Source: SIG454 sp045646365 (GTDB taxonomy: Bacteria > Bacillota > Clostridia > Monoglobales > Monoglobaceae). Taken from it: 64,000 nt of DNA. Positions 8,179-18,200 of the stretch are shown piece by piece. Made by a program: the position numbers and the translations under genes. Location of the stretch: the NCBI GenBank assembly GCA_045646365.1, contig JAZRKP010000075.1:62001-126000 (forward strand). The letters run 5' to 3'. How positions within the stretch are numbered: position 1 is the stretch's first letter; each line of letters starts with the position of its first letter. The notes beneath the pieces were generated by a model. That model was not told the DNA's origin. It did no database searches and saw only the letters and a list, made by a program, of their open reading frames with translations.

Positions 8179-9111
8179 ATGGAATTTAAACATATTTCGG
8201 TTTTACTGGAAGAAAGCGTGTCGATGCTTGGCGTGAAGAGTGACGGAGTATATGTGGACGGAACTCTTGGCGGAGGCGGACACTCAGAGCTGATTATAAA
8301 ACAGCTTGAGAGTGGCAGACTAATCGGGATTGACCAGGACACAAATGCAATTTGTGCGGCGAGTAAACGGCTTGAGCCTTATTCGGACAGGCTTACGGTT
8401 GTTCATAGAAACTTTTCAGAAATAAAGAATGTTCTTAATGAGCTTAAAATAGACGAGATAGATGGGGCAATCCTTGATTTGGGAGTTTCGTCTCATCAGC
8501 TTGATGAGGGAGAACGGGGATTCAGTTATAACACGGATGCCCGCCTTGATATGCGTATGAACAGAGAACAGAGTTTCTCTGCTTATGAACTTGTGAACAC
8601 ATATTCTGAAGAAGATTTGAAAAGAATTATATATGCCTATGGTGAAGAGAAATTTGCACCGAGGATTGCAGGAATGATTGTTTCTGAAAGAGCAAAAAAA
8701 CCGATTGAAACAACATTTGAACTTTCGGATATTATTAAAAAAGCTATGCCGAAGGCTGCGAGATATGCTGATAAACACCCGGCAAAGAGAACTTTTCAGG
8801 CGATAAGAATTGAGGTTAATTCCGAGATTGAAATTCTTGAACAGGCGGTCAGGGATTTTGTTTCTGCTTTAAAGCCGGGCGGAGTTCTGGCGGTTATCAC
8901 ATTCCACTCCTTAGAGGACAGAATCGTGAAAAATGTGTTTAATGATTTGGCATCGGGTTGCAGTTGCCCGAAAACTTTCCCTGTTTGTGTGTGTAATAAA
9001 AAGCCGACAGGAAAGCTTGTCAATAAAAAACCGATTGTATCGGGAGAGGCTGAACTTGAATTTAACAACCGTGCACATAGTGCGAAACTACGGGGTATTA
9101 TAAAACTTTAG
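8179..9111 (+). CDS. rsmH: 16S rRNA m4C1402 methyltransferase RsmH
   Basis: SAM-dependent methyltransferase that N4-methylates C1402 of 16S rRNA. Visible motifs are VLLEESV at the N-terminus, the SAM loop DGTLGGGGHSELI (about residues 27-39), LDLGVSSHQLDE, and the C-terminal FHSLEDRIVKN. Length is about 310 aa, as usual. ATG at 8179 gives the conserved MEFKHISVLLEE start; an in-frame GTG at 8167 is possible, but GGAAGG sits only 3 bases before it. Second gene of the dcw cluster. Confidence 0.93.
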   Translation: MEFKHISVLLEESVSMLGVKSDGVYVDGTLGGGGHSELIIKQLESGRLIGIDQDTNAICAASKRLEPYSDRLTVVHRNFSEIKNVLNELKIDEIDGAILDLGVSSHQLDEGERGFSYNTDARLDMRMNREQSFSAYELVNTYSEEDLKRIIYAYGEEKFAPRIAGMIVSERAKKPIETTFELSDIIKKAMPKAARYADKHPAKRTFQAIRIEVNSEIEILEQAVRDFVSALKPGGVLAVITFHSLEDRIVKNVFNDLASGCSCPKTFPVCVCNKKPTGKLVNKKPIVSGEAELEFNNRAHSAKLRGIIKL

Positions 9112-9126
9112 CGAGGAGAGGAAAAG

Positions 9127-9624
9127 ATGAGTTATCAAAGCTTTAATACGAGCAGTGCCTATAAGCTTGAGAGTTTTGAGCAATGGCAGGGAAAAAAGAC
9201 AACTCATGTAAAGCGTAGTCCTAAAAAGCGCGTCAGTAAAAAGGCGGAGCTTGTCAGAAATGTAAAAAAATATGCAATGATTGCGACTGTTGTTGTCCTC
9301 GCTTTTATGATTGTAAGAGGATATGTGGCTCTTGACGAACTGGATGGAAATATAACAAAGCTGAAGAAAGAGTACACCGCAATAACTGCTGAAAATCAGG
9401 CAATTCAGGCGGAAATAGATAAAAATCTTGACCTTGAGAAATTACAGGTGGTTGCGACAGAGGAATATGGAATGACAAGACCTGAACGATATCAGGTATT
9501 TTATGTGGATATTGATTGTTGCGATTCTGGGGTTAAGGTTGCCGAAGGCGAAGAGAAGAGCGAAAAGGCATCGATTGAGGGTGCTTCGGGTATGCTTGTT
9601 GATTCTATGAATATATTTGATTAG
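9127..9624 (+). CDS. ftsL: FtsL-like cell division protein
   Basis: A 165 aa bitopic protein with a basic cytoplasmic tail (residues 1-48), one membrane segment (about 50-67) and a short extracytoplasmic coiled coil (about 72-105, LDELDGNITKLKKEYTAITA). FtsL sequences diverge strongly, so the call rests on this architecture and on its place between rsmH and the penicillin-binding protein. It would join FtsQ and FtsB/DivIC in the divisome. The acidic C-terminal tail of about 45 residues is longer than in many homologues. The RBS is GAGGAG 8 bases before the ATG. Confidence 0.82.
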   Translation: MSYQSFNTSSAYKLESFEQWQGKKTTHVKRSPKKRVSKKAELVRNVKKYAMIATVVVLAFMIVRGYVALDELDGNITKLKKEYTAITAENQAIQAEIDKNLDLEKLQVVATEEYGMTRPERYQVFYVDIDCCDSGVKVAEGEEKSEKASIEGASGMLVDSMNIFD

Positions 9625-9690
9625 AATGTGTAAACAGTTATAAAAAAGCATCGGAGGAAATATATTATATAGAGCAGAAAATTTAGTCAG

Positions 9691-9727
9691 AAAGGAGAAC
9701 GGCTCAGCCTTTGGGTGAGTCGGAATG
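9691..9727 (+). promoter_or_regulatory. Distant Shine-Dalgarno with intervening hairpin at the PBP start
   Basis: AAAGGAG (9691-9697) lies 27 bases before the only usable ATG (9725). Between them GGCTCA (9701-9706) can pair with TGAGTC (9716-9721), which would loop out the excess and restore a normal spacing. An in-frame TGA at 9716 excludes an earlier start. Confidence 0.5.
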
Positions 9728-11962
9728 CTTAAGGTGCAAAATCACGGTAGCTCTGTAAAACAAAAGAAACGAATAATAGTGGTTATGAGCATAGTAATAC
9801 TATGCTTTTTTCTGTTGATACTGAGAATTGCTTATTTGCAGATATTCAAGGGTGAGGAGCTTACCATTGCGGCAAGAGAGCAACAGACTGTCGATAGCGT
9901 AATAACGCCCGAACGAGGTAAAATCCTTGACAGAAACCATAAAATACTTGCGAGCAATATGACGGTTGAAACTCTTAGCATATCTCCTGCGGATGTGCGG
10001 AAAAATACAAAGCAGACTCCTGAAGAAATTGCTGAGGAAATCTCAGAAATATTTGGTACTGATGAAGATGTTATTCTTGACAGAATTAACAGTAACACCA
10101 ATTTCCAGTACATCAAAAAGAAAGTGTTGAAAAGTGAGGCGGATAAGTTCCGTGAATATATAAATAAATATAATCTCAGCGGTTTTCGTTTTACAGAGGA
10201 CACAAAGAGATATTATCCATACGGAAACTTTGCGTCACATGTTATTGGGTTTGTAGGCTCGGATAATCAGGGACTTGAAGGTGTTGAGAGTGTTTATGAT
10301 GATGTTCTGAGCGGAGTTCCGGGAAGAATTGTAACAGCAGACAGAGTTTCGGGAATGGAGATTCCTGAAAACTATGAGCAGTATGTTGCGGCGGAGGATG
10401 GCAATAGTGTCGTATTAACCATAGATGAAACAATTCAGCATTTTGCGGAAAAACATCTGGAAAATGCCCGAATTGAACATTCTCTTGAAGAGGGTGCGGC
10501 GACTATTGTTATGGATGTTAATACAGGTGAAATCCTTGCAATGGCAACAAAACCTGACTATGATTTGAACGAACCTTTTGCTATAACCGAGGCGGTTGAA
10601 GAGCGATACCCTGATATACAAGATGAACTTGAGGACTTAGAGGGAAACGAGTATAATGCGAAGGTTACTGAAGTAACCCAGTTTTTAAGACGAAATAAAG
10701 CCGTGGTTGACAGCTATGAGCCTGGTTCAACCTTTAAAATAGCCGTTGCAGCAATGGCACTTGAAGAACAGACCTCATCACTCTCTGACCACTTTTATTG
10801 TGGTGGAAGTATAAAGGTGGCGGACCGAAATATAAGTTGTGCTAACAGAAATGGTCACGGTGACCAGACTTTTCAGCAGGCAGTACAAAACTCCTGTAAC
10901 CCTGCCTTTATCCAGATTGGAGCAAAGGTTGGGGCTAAGAATTTCGTGAAATATCTCAAAGGATTTGGGTTCTTGAAAAAAACGGGAATTGAGCTTCCGG
11001 GTGAGCAGTCAGGTATTTTTCACGCGGAAGAAAATTTCAAGGAAATTGACCTTGCGACCTCATCTTTCGGGCAGAGTTTTAATGTAACACCGCTCCAGAT
11101 GATTAGTATGGCATCAGCGGTTGCAAATGGTGGAAATCTTATGAAACCACACCTTATTAAGCAGATTGTTGATAAGAATATGAATGTTGTTAAAGATATA
11201 CCGCCTGTTAAGGTGCGACAGATTGTTTCTAAACAGACAAGCGACACAATGCGGACAATTCTTGAATCGGTTGTTTCTGAGGGCGGTGGTAAGAATGCTT
11301 ACCTTGCGGGATACAGAATTGCAGGAAAAACAGGAACTTCGGAAAAACAGCCTCGTGGTAATGGAAAATATGTGGCATCATTTATTGGGTTTGCACCTGC
11401 TGATAATCCTCAGGTGGCGTGTCTGGTCATCCTTGACCAACCGCCGGCAGGGAACACTTATTATGGTGGTTTGATAGCGGCACCTGTTGTTAAAAATATT
11501 CTTGATGAGACGCTTCAGTATCTCAATGTTGAGCCTGAATACACTCAGGAGGAAATGCAGTTTGTTGATATTCTCGTTCCTGATGTTGTTGGGAGAGCAC
11601 CTGATAAGGCTAAGCAGGCAATAGAAAAGGCTGGATTTAATGTTATCATATACGGAAACGGCGATAAGATAACGGCACAGATGCCTAAGGCGAATAATAA
11701 AATTTCAAGAAATTCAAATGTAATTCTTTACACGGAAGAAAATCAGAAAAAACAAAGTGTGCCCGTGCCTGATGTCAGGGGAATGACCCCGTCTGCGGCA
11801 AACAAGACATTGACGGATGCGGGGCTGAATGTTAAAATAAAAGGTGTTTCAAACACGGCAGGAACTGCGATATGCTCGGGTCAGCTCCCTGTGGCTGGCT
11901 CGGCGGTTGAAGCAGGAACGGTTATTACGCTTAATTTCTCTTACGCAGAGGTAAGAGACTAA
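9725..11962 (+). CDS. Septal class B penicillin-binding protein with two PASTA domains (PBP2B/SpoVD type)
   Basis: Monofunctional transpeptidase that cross-links septal peptidoglycan. It has an N-terminal membrane segment (about residues 18-40), a dimerisation/pedestal region, and the transpeptidase domain with S-x-x-K STFK near 335, S-x-N as SCN in NSCNPAF, and KTGT near 534. Two C-terminal PASTA repeats begin at LVPDVVGRAP and PVPDVRGMTP. SpoVD normally has one PASTA and PBP2B two, so by domain count this is PBP2B-like; with only one class B PBP in the cluster the choice stays open. It lies 13 bases before murE. The spacing of its ribosome binding site is unusual. Confidence 0.93.
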   Translation: MLKVQNHGSSVKQKKRIIVVMSIVILCFFLLILRIAYLQIFKGEELTIAAREQQTVDSVITPERGKILDRNHKILASNMTVETLSISPADVRKNTKQTPEEIAEEISEIFGTDEDVILDRINSNTNFQYIKKKVLKSEADKFREYINKYNLSGFRFTEDTKRYYPYGNFASHVIGFVGSDNQGLEGVESVYDDVLSGVPGRIVTADRVSGMEIPENYEQYVAAEDGNSVVLTIDETIQHFAEKHLENARIEHSLEEGAATIVMDVNTGEILAMATKPDYDLNEPFAITEAVEERYPDIQDELEDLEGNEYNAKVTEVTQFLRRNKAVVDSYEPGSTFKIAVAAMALEEQTSSLSDHFYCGGSIKVADRNISCANRNGHGDQTFQQAVQNSCNPAFIQIGAKVGAKNFVKYLKGFGFLKKTGIELPGEQSGIFHAEENFKEIDLATSSFGQSFNVTPLQMISMASAVANGGNLMKPHLIKQIVDKNMNVVKDIPPVKVRQIVSKQTSDTMRTILESVVSEGGGKNAYLAGYRIAGKTGTSEKQPRGNGKYVASFIGFAPADNPQVACLVILDQPPAGNTYYGGLIAAPVVKNILDETLQYLNVEPEYTQEEMQFVDILVPDVVGRAPDKAKQAIEKAGFNVIIYGNGDKITAQMPKANNKISRNSNVILYTEENQKKQSVPVPDVRGMTPSAANKTLTDAGLNVKIKGVSNTAGTAICSGQLPVAGSAVEAGTVITLNFSYAEVRD

Positions 11963-11975
11963 AGAGGGGAAAAGT

Positions 11976-13427
11976 ATGAAACTTTCTGAACTTTTGAAAA
12001 ATGTGAATGTTGAAAAAGTAATTGGTAATGAGGAACTGAATATCTCAGGCATAACCTTTGATTCAAGAGCGGTTAAGGCAGGGTATATGTTTATCTGTAT
12101 CCCAGGCTTTAAAGTGGATGGCCACGATTTTGCGGCAGAGGCAATAGATAAAGGTGCTGTTGCAATCTTGGCTGAGCGTGAAATTGAGGGGATTGGTGCA
12201 ACAACGGTTATTGTTAAAAATGCAAGACGGGAAACATCTACCATTGCATCAAATTTCTATGACCACCCTGATAAAAAGCTGAAACTGATTGGGATAACGG
12301 GAACGAACGGGAAAACAACAACCACATACCTCATTAAGTCAATTATCGAGAATACGGGGAAAACTGTCGGACTTATCGGAACAAACCAGAACTTAATTGG
12401 TAAAACTGTAATTCCGTCTCACCACACAACCCCCGATTTTATTGAACTTATGGAACTGCTCAGCCAAATGGTTGATGCGGGAGCGGAATATGTTGTTATG
12501 GAGGTTTCGTCTCATTCTCTGGCTCTTGACAGAGTATCTGCCTGCAGATTTGAGGTTGGGGCGTTCACTAATATAACACAGGACCACCTGGATTTCCATA
12601 AAACAATGGAGAATTATCTTGAGGCGAAATCAAGACTGTTTTCGTTATGCGAAACAGGGGTTATAAATAATGATTCTGATGCGGCAGAGTATCTAAAGGA
12701 AAAGGCGGAAAACTGCAGAGTTATAGCCTATGGAAAGAACAATCCGTCAGATGTCAAGGCGGACAATGTTAATCTCCGTGGTAACGGGATTGATTTTGAT
12801 TTAGTATATGGCGGTAAAAAGACGAAAATCAACCTTGCGATACCTGGTGAGTTTTCGGTTTATAATGCTTTGACTGCTATTTCGTGTTGTATTGGTCTTG
12901 GTTTTTCTCTTGATGAGATTGCAGAGGGACTTGCAACGGCGGAGGGTGTTAAAGGAAGAATAGAGGTTGTTAAAACAAACACGGATTACACGGTTATAAT
13001 TGACTATGCACACACCCCTGACGGACTTTTAAATATCATAAATACAATAAGGGGATTTGCAAAGGGCAGAGTTATAACTCTGTTTGGTTGTGGTGGCGAC
13101 CGTGACAGAGCGAAAAGACCTATTATGGGTGAGATTGCGGGAAAGCTTTCGGATTTCTGTATTGTTACAAGTGATAATCCGAGAAGTGAAAAACCCTCTG
13201 ACATAATCGCAGATATACTTTCCGGTATCTCAGGAACGGGATGCGACTATGCGGTTGTTGAAAATCGTTTTGATGCAATAGAATTTGCACTTGACCACGC
13301 CGAAAAAGATGATATAATATTACTTGCAGGCAAAGGTCACGAAACATATCAGATTTTAAATGACAGAACTATCGAGTTTGATGAACGGGAAATAGTTCTG
13401 AAACTGATAGAAAATTTTGAGGGTTAG
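11976..13427 (+). CDS. murE: UDP-MurNAc-L-Ala-D-Glu:meso-diaminopimelate ligase
   Basis: Cytoplasmic Mur ligase that adds the third residue of the peptidoglycan stem peptide. It shows the ATP loop GITGTNGKTTTTYL (about residues 108-121), a central domain with EVSSHSLALDRV, and a C-terminal domain with DNPR in TSDNPRSEKPSDI. The DNPR motif is characteristic of enzymes using meso-diaminopimelate, so this organism probably has DAP-type murein. Full length at 483 aa. Confidence 0.95.
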   Translation: MKLSELLKNVNVEKVIGNEELNISGITFDSRAVKAGYMFICIPGFKVDGHDFAAEAIDKGAVAILAEREIEGIGATTVIVKNARRETSTIASNFYDHPDKKLKLIGITGTNGKTTTTYLIKSIIENTGKTVGLIGTNQNLIGKTVIPSHHTTPDFIELMELLSQMVDAGAEYVVMEVSSHSLALDRVSACRFEVGAFTNITQDHLDFHKTMENYLEAKSRLFSLCETGVINNDSDAAEYLKEKAENCRVIAYGKNNPSDVKADNVNLRGNGIDFDLVYGGKKTKINLAIPGEFSVYNALTAISCCIGLGFSLDEIAEGLATAEGVKGRIEVVKTNTDYTVIIDYAHTPDGLLNIINTIRGFAKGRVITLFGCGGDRDRAKRPIMGEIAGKLSDFCIVTSDNPRSEKPSDIIADILSGISGTGCDYAVVENRFDAIEFALDHAEKDDIILLAGKGHETYQILNDRTIEFDEREIVLKLIENFEG

Positions 13428-13457
13428 GAAATACCCTCGGCAGATAAGGAGAAAGTT

Positions 13458-14861
13458 ATGGAATGGCGATTAACTCTTGGGGATATTGCGAGAGCCACAG
13501 GCGGTATGCTTTGGTATGCAGACTCCGATGAAATTGTTAAGGATGTTATAACTGACAGCAGAAAAATTATAGAAGGCTCAGTTTTTGTTGCGCTGAAAGG
13601 TGAAAACTTTGACGGACACAGATTTGTTAAAAGTGCGTCTGAGCAGGGCGCGGTTTGTTCTGTTGTTGAACATTGGGACGCTGAAGACGGAACATATCCT
13701 GTTATTGTTGTTGATGATACATATAAAGCACTTCGGGATATTGCAAGACTTTATCGTATGCAGTTTGATGTTCCTATTGTTGCCATAACGGGAAGTGTTG
13801 GGAAAACCAGCACAAAAGATATGATATACAGTGTTTTAAGTCATAAATTTAATGCCTTTAAAACTATGGGGAACTTTAACAATGAGGTAGGTCTTCCTTT
13901 GACGGTTTTTAAAATGACCTCTGAAAATAAGGTTGGCGTTCTTGAAATGGGAATGAGTAATTTCGGCGAAATTTCAAGGCTTACTGATATTGTTCGCCCT
14001 GATTTGGCGGTTATTACAAATATTGGTATATCCCATATCGAAAATCTTAAGAGTCAGGAAAATATATTAAAGGCAAAGCTTGAAATCCTTGAGGGGATGC
14101 AGGAGGGCGGAACTGTTATTTTAAACGGTGATGACCCGCTCCTTTGGGGACTCAGAGGAACTCTTCCGTATGAAATTTTGTATTATGGAATTAACAATGA
14201 GGAATGTGAGATTGTTGCGAGAAATATAAATGGCTTTTCAGACTCAACAGTTTTTGAGTTTGAAATCGGCGGAGAGGTTTTTGAAGCGGAAATTAAGGTT
14301 CCGGGTGTGCATCATATTCATAACGCTCTTGCGGCAATACTGGTTGGAGTTCAGTATGGAATGAGCGGTGAAGAGATTGCGGAGGGAATTGCCCAATTTG
14401 TTCCCGGTGGTATGAGACAGAATATTATAAGAACAGAAAAATATACAATTATCAAGGATTGTTATAACGCAAGCCCTGCTTCAATGCGTTCAGGGTTAAA
14501 TGTGCTTGGCGTTGTTGAACCGAAAGGTGAGAATGGCAGAAAAATTGCTATTCTTGGCAATATGCTTGAGCTCGGCGAGTTCGCGGTTGAGTCACATAAA
14601 AATGTAGGTAAATGGGTTTGTGAAGAAAACATTGATTGTCTTATAACTGTCGGCGAGATGGCAAAAAATATTGCTATTGGTGCAGTTGAGGCAGGATTTG
14701 ATAAAGAAAAAGTACATCAGTTTGATAATAATGCAGAGGTAATTCAGGCACTTGAAAGAATACTGGAAATCGGGGATTGTGTCCTGATAAAAGGTTCGAG
14801 AGGTGTTCGCCTTGAAGAGATTGCAGATGCTTTATACGAAGAGATAATAACGGAGGAATAA
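13458..14861 (+). CDS. murF: UDP-MurNAc-tripeptide:D-Ala-D-Ala ligase
   Basis: Adds D-Ala-D-Ala to complete the UDP-MurNAc pentapeptide. It shows the N-terminal Mur ligase domain, the ATP loop ITGSVGKTSTKD (about residues 112-123), GNFNNEVGLPLT, and a C-terminal domain containing DCYNASPASMRSGL. The 467 aa length fits. It lies 30 bases after murE and 3 bases before mraY, so it is co-transcribed. Confidence 0.95.
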   Translation: MEWRLTLGDIARATGGMLWYADSDEIVKDVITDSRKIIEGSVFVALKGENFDGHRFVKSASEQGAVCSVVEHWDAEDGTYPVIVVDDTYKALRDIARLYRMQFDVPIVAITGSVGKTSTKDMIYSVLSHKFNAFKTMGNFNNEVGLPLTVFKMTSENKVGVLEMGMSNFGEISRLTDIVRPDLAVITNIGISHIENLKSQENILKAKLEILEGMQEGGTVILNGDDPLLWGLRGTLPYEILYYGINNEECEIVARNINGFSDSTVFEFEIGGEVFEAEIKVPGVHHIHNALAAILVGVQYGMSGEEIAEGIAQFVPGGMRQNIIRTEKYTIIKDCYNASPASMRSGLNVLGVVEPKGENGRKIAILGNMLELGEFAVESHKNVGKWVCEENIDCLITVGEMAKNIAIGAVEAGFDKEKVHQFDNNAEVIQALERILEIGDCVLIKGSRGVRLEEIADALYEEIITEE

Positions 14862-14864
14862 TGA

Positions 14865-15839
14865 ATGGTTGAATCACTTTGCATACTTGGATTAAGCTTT
14901 ATTTTGGCGTCAGTTTGCGGATTGTTTTTAATTCCGTTCCTGCATAAACTTAAGTTTGGTCAGGAAATTCGGGAAGAGGGTCCGTCATGGCATAAGAAAA
15001 AGTCGGGAACACCGACAATGGGCGGTTTCATTTTTATTATCGCAATGACTGTTGCGGTGATTTTGGGCTGGATTTCCTATAAGCTTTTTCTGCCTGAAAA
15101 AAATCTTAAGGGTATTTTTCTTATGCTTGGAATGGCGTTGGCTTTTGGTGTTGTTGGCTTTTTAGATGATTATATAAAGGTTATCCTTAAACGAAATCTC
15201 GGTCTTACGGCAAAACAAAAGTTTTCGCTCCAGGTCATTGTTTCGGTTGTTTTTACCGTTTGGTTTGTTGCATCAGGTACGGTTTCAACGAAAATAATTA
15301 TTCCGTTTACAGGTTTTGCACTTGATTTTTGGTATTTCTATATTCCGTTTACAGTTCTGGTTATGCTTGCAACGGTAAACAGTGTGAACTTAACAGACGG
15401 CCTTGACGGTCTTGCAACAAGCGTCACAATTATTATTGGTATCTTCTATATGCTGATTTCAAATATGAGAGGTGCGGATAATGTTGCTCTGTTTTCGTCA
15501 GCATTGCTTGGCGGATTGTTTGGATTTTTGATTTTTAACAAATATCCCGCAAGAGTGTTTATGGGTGACACAGGCTCACTGTTCTTAGGTGGTGCGGTTT
15601 GTGCTATGGCGATTTATATGAGGCAACCAATCATTCTTATAATTATCGGATTTGTTTATGTTATGGAGTCGCTCTCTGTTATTATGCAGGTAACATATTT
15701 CAAAAAGACGGGAAAGAGAATCTTTAAAATGAGTCCTATTCACCATCATTTCGAAATGTGCGGTTGGAGCGAAAGTAAGATTGTGTCAGTTTTCGTTGTT
15801 GTAACGATTTTACTTTGTGTTATAGGTTATTATGCTTAA
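14865..15839 (+). CDS. mraY: Phospho-MurNAc-pentapeptide translocase MraY
   Basis: Integral membrane enzyme that makes lipid I from UDP-MurNAc-pentapeptide and undecaprenyl phosphate. About ten membrane segments in 324 aa. Active-site motifs are FLDDYIKV (near residue 100), NSVNLTDGLDGLAT, and HHHFEMCGW near 290. The RBS CGGAGG sits 8 bases before the ATG. In many Firmicutes murD follows; here the next gene is ftsW. Confidence 0.96.
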   Translation: MVESLCILGLSFILASVCGLFLIPFLHKLKFGQEIREEGPSWHKKKSGTPTMGGFIFIIAMTVAVILGWISYKLFLPEKNLKGIFLMLGMALAFGVVGFLDDYIKVILKRNLGLTAKQKFSLQVIVSVVFTVWFVASGTVSTKIIIPFTGFALDFWYFYIPFTVLVMLATVNSVNLTDGLDGLATSVTIIIGIFYMLISNMRGADNVALFSSALLGGLFGFLIFNKYPARVFMGDTGSLFLGGAVCAMAIYMRQPIILIIIGFVYVMESLSVIMQVTYFKKTGKRIFKMSPIHHHFEMCGWSESKIVSVFVVVTILLCVIGYYA

Positions 15840-15860
15840 AATTTAACGGGAGGAATGTAT

Positions 15861-17021
15861 ATGGCAACCATACGCCCAAAAGGGAAAATAATAAAACTGC
15901 CCAAATTCAAAATGGGTAAAATGGATTATCAGTTCTTAGGGATAATTCTGATTTTATTATCCTTTGGTCTTATAATGATTTTAAGTGCAAGCAGTCCGGT
16001 TGCCTTTGCAAGCTCTATGACAGGAAATGATAGTTTTTATTATTTCAAAAAACAGCTTATGTGGGCAATAATAGGCGGTTTCTTGATGTTTGTTACGGCA
16101 AACTATGATTACCGAAGATTGAAGAATTTTGCTAAGCTTGCATTATGGGGGAGCGTTGGTCTCCTTATTCTCGTTCTTATCCCGGGGATTGGAATTGTTG
16201 TAAATGATGCGAGAAGATGGATTCAAATTGGTCCTATAAACTTTCAGCCGTCAGAGGTTGTTAAATTTGGTGTTGTGCTTTTTATGGCAGAAAACCTTTC
16301 TAAGAATTATAAGGTCCTTAAAAATTTCGCAGGACTTATGACATATCTCGTTATTTTAGGTGTTTTTGCAGGACTTATTATGCTTGAGCCGCATTTCAGT
16401 TGTACTATGCTTATACTGTCCTCAGCAGCAATAATGTTGTTTGTTGCAGGTGCGAGATGGAAACATATTGGATTATTGGCTATCCCTCTTGCTCTTGTAG
16501 TTGTTGTTCTTGTGATTTCTGCACCATACAGACTCGCAAGAGTAACAACATTTTTAGACCCGTTTAAAGATATTCAGGGTGAAGGCTGGCAGATAGTTCA
16601 GTCGTTATATGCCATTGGTTCAGGCGGAATTTTCGGTGCAGGACTTGGTCAGAGCAGACAGAAATACCTGAATATTCCTGAACCGCAGAACGATTTTATT
16701 TTTTCAATTATATGTGAAGAGCTTGGCCTTTTCGGAGCAATACTTGTTATCGCATTGTTTGCATTTCTTATATACCGTGGCATAAAAATTGCGGTAAATG
16801 CTCCGGATTTATTTGGGACATTGCTCGTTGTGGGGATAATCAGCCTTATAGCAATGCAGTCGCTTGTTAATATTGCGGTTGTAACCTCGTCAATGCCCGT
16901 TACAGGTATGCCTCTTCCGTTTTTCAGCTACGGCGGAACGGCTCTTGCTATAACAATGGCTGAAATGGGTGTTGTTCTGAATGTTTCTAAGTATGGACTA
17001 AATCGTCCGCAAAGAGGTTGA
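15861..17021 (+). CDS. ftsW: SEDS glycosyltransferase FtsW/SpoVE
   Basis: Polytopic SEDS-family peptidoglycan polymerase that works with the cognate class B PBP at the septum. 386 aa, about ten membrane segments, with the SEDS signatures IQIGPINFQPSEVVKFG (about residues 115-131) and PEPQNDFIFSIICEELG (about 270-286). The ATG at 15861 was chosen over 15855 because the RBS GGGAGGA ends directly against 15855. Its stop overlaps the murG start region. FtsW versus SpoVE cannot be separated from sequence alone; it lies in the dcw cluster. Confidence 0.93.
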   Translation: MATIRPKGKIIKLPKFKMGKMDYQFLGIILILLSFGLIMILSASSPVAFASSMTGNDSFYYFKKQLMWAIIGGFLMFVTANYDYRRLKNFAKLALWGSVGLLILVLIPGIGIVVNDARRWIQIGPINFQPSEVVKFGVVLFMAENLSKNYKVLKNFAGLMTYLVILGVFAGLIMLEPHFSCTMLILSSAAIMLFVAGARWKHIGLLAIPLALVVVVLVISAPYRLARVTTFLDPFKDIQGEGWQIVQSLYAIGSGGIFGAGLGQSRQKYLNIPEPQNDFIFSIICEELGLFGAILVIALFAFLIYRGIKIAVNAPDLFGTLLVVGIISLIAMQSLVNIAVVTSSMPVTGMPLPFFSYGGTALAITMAEMGVVLNVSKYGLNRPQRG

Positions 17022-17026
17022 TGTGT

Positions 17027-18139
17027 ATGAAAATTCTATTTACAGGCGGGGGAACAGCAGGACATATCAATCCTGCAATCGCTATGGCAAACTATATCAG
17101 GGAAAAAGAACCTGATACGGAAATCCTTTTTATCGGAACAAGAGAGGGAATGGAAACAACCCTTGTTCCTAAAAGTGGATATGATATTGAGTATATAAAG
17201 GTTCATGGCTTTAAACGAAGCCTTAGTCCTAAAAATATAAAGAACTTGTTTGAGATTGCAACAAGTATTATTAAAACCAAACAAATTATAAAAAGGTTTA
17301 AACCTGATGTTGCAGTGGGAACGGGTGGATATGTGACAGGTCCTGTGCTTATGGCGGCATCACAAATGAAAATACCAACACTTGTCCACGAGTCAAATGC
17401 CTTTCCGGGTGTTACGGTAAGACTGCTCGCACCGAAGATGTCAGTAGTGGCGTTGGCAATGGAGGATGCGAAGAAATATATAAGCGGTGCTAAGCGGATA
17501 GAGATTACGGGAAATCCGCTCCGTCCGGAGATTTTTAAAACGAATAAGAAAGAAGCGAGAGAAAAACTGGAGCTTGACGAGCGTCCGGTTATCCTTGTTT
17601 TTGGCGGAAGTCTGGGTGCTTCATATTTTAATGAGCAGGTTATAAACTGGATTGGCTCGCTTAAAGATAAAGAAAAATACCAGATTATAATGAGTGCAGG
17701 TAAAAATAACCAGTACGAAAATGTAAAAAAATTGCTTGAAAAACAAGGAATTGACCTGAAAGCGCAGAAGAATATAATGGTACTTGAATATATCTACGAT
17801 ATGGCATCAGCTTTAAATGCCTGTGACTTAATTATTGGCAGGTCAGGAAGCTCGGTTTGTGAAATGACTGCTTTAGGGAAACCGTCTGTTTTGATTCCGT
17901 CCCCGAATGTTGCAGGAAATCATCAGGAGTTTAATGCTCGTTTTATAGAGAAAAACGGCGGAGCAAAGGTTATTCTGGAAAAAGATTTGAGCGGAGAAAC
18001 TCTTGCTCAGGCGGTCGAGGATATTTTGGACAGTAATGCAGTTTATAGTAAAATGTCAGAAAATGCAACAAAAATTGGTATTAAGGATGCAACAGAGCGT
18101 CTTTATAAAATTATAAATGAGATAACAGGAAAAGCGTAA
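17027..18139 (+). CDS. murG: Lipid II synthase MurG
   Basis: GT28 glycosyltransferase that adds GlcNAc to lipid I at the inner membrane face. It shows GGGTAGHINPAIA at residues 7-19, HESNAFPG, and the donor-site stretch GRSGSSVCEMTALGKPSVLIP (about 288-308). Length is 370 aa. ATG 17027 gives the conserved MKILFTGGG start and places AAAGAGG 9 bases upstream; in-frame ATG 17021 is an alternative overlapping the ftsW stop. murB or murC do not follow. Confidence 0.95.
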   Translation: MKILFTGGGTAGHINPAIAMANYIREKEPDTEILFIGTREGMETTLVPKSGYDIEYIKVHGFKRSLSPKNIKNLFEIATSIIKTKQIIKRFKPDVAVGTGGYVTGPVLMAASQMKIPTLVHESNAFPGVTVRLLAPKMSVVALAMEDAKKYISGAKRIEITGNPLRPEIFKTNKKEAREKLELDERPVILVFGGSLGASYFNEQVINWIGSLKDKEKYQIIMSAGKNNQYENVKKLLEKQGIDLKAQKNIMVLEYIYDMASALNACDLIIGRSGSSVCEMTALGKPSVLIPSPNVAGNHQEFNARFIEKNGGAKVILEKDLSGETLAQAVEDILDSNAVYSKMSENATKIGIKDATERLYKIINEITGKA

Positions 18140-18200
18140 GTCACCGACTATCCCCTTTTTGCATAAGATATAATGCAATAATTTTTCGGGGGTATGGAGT

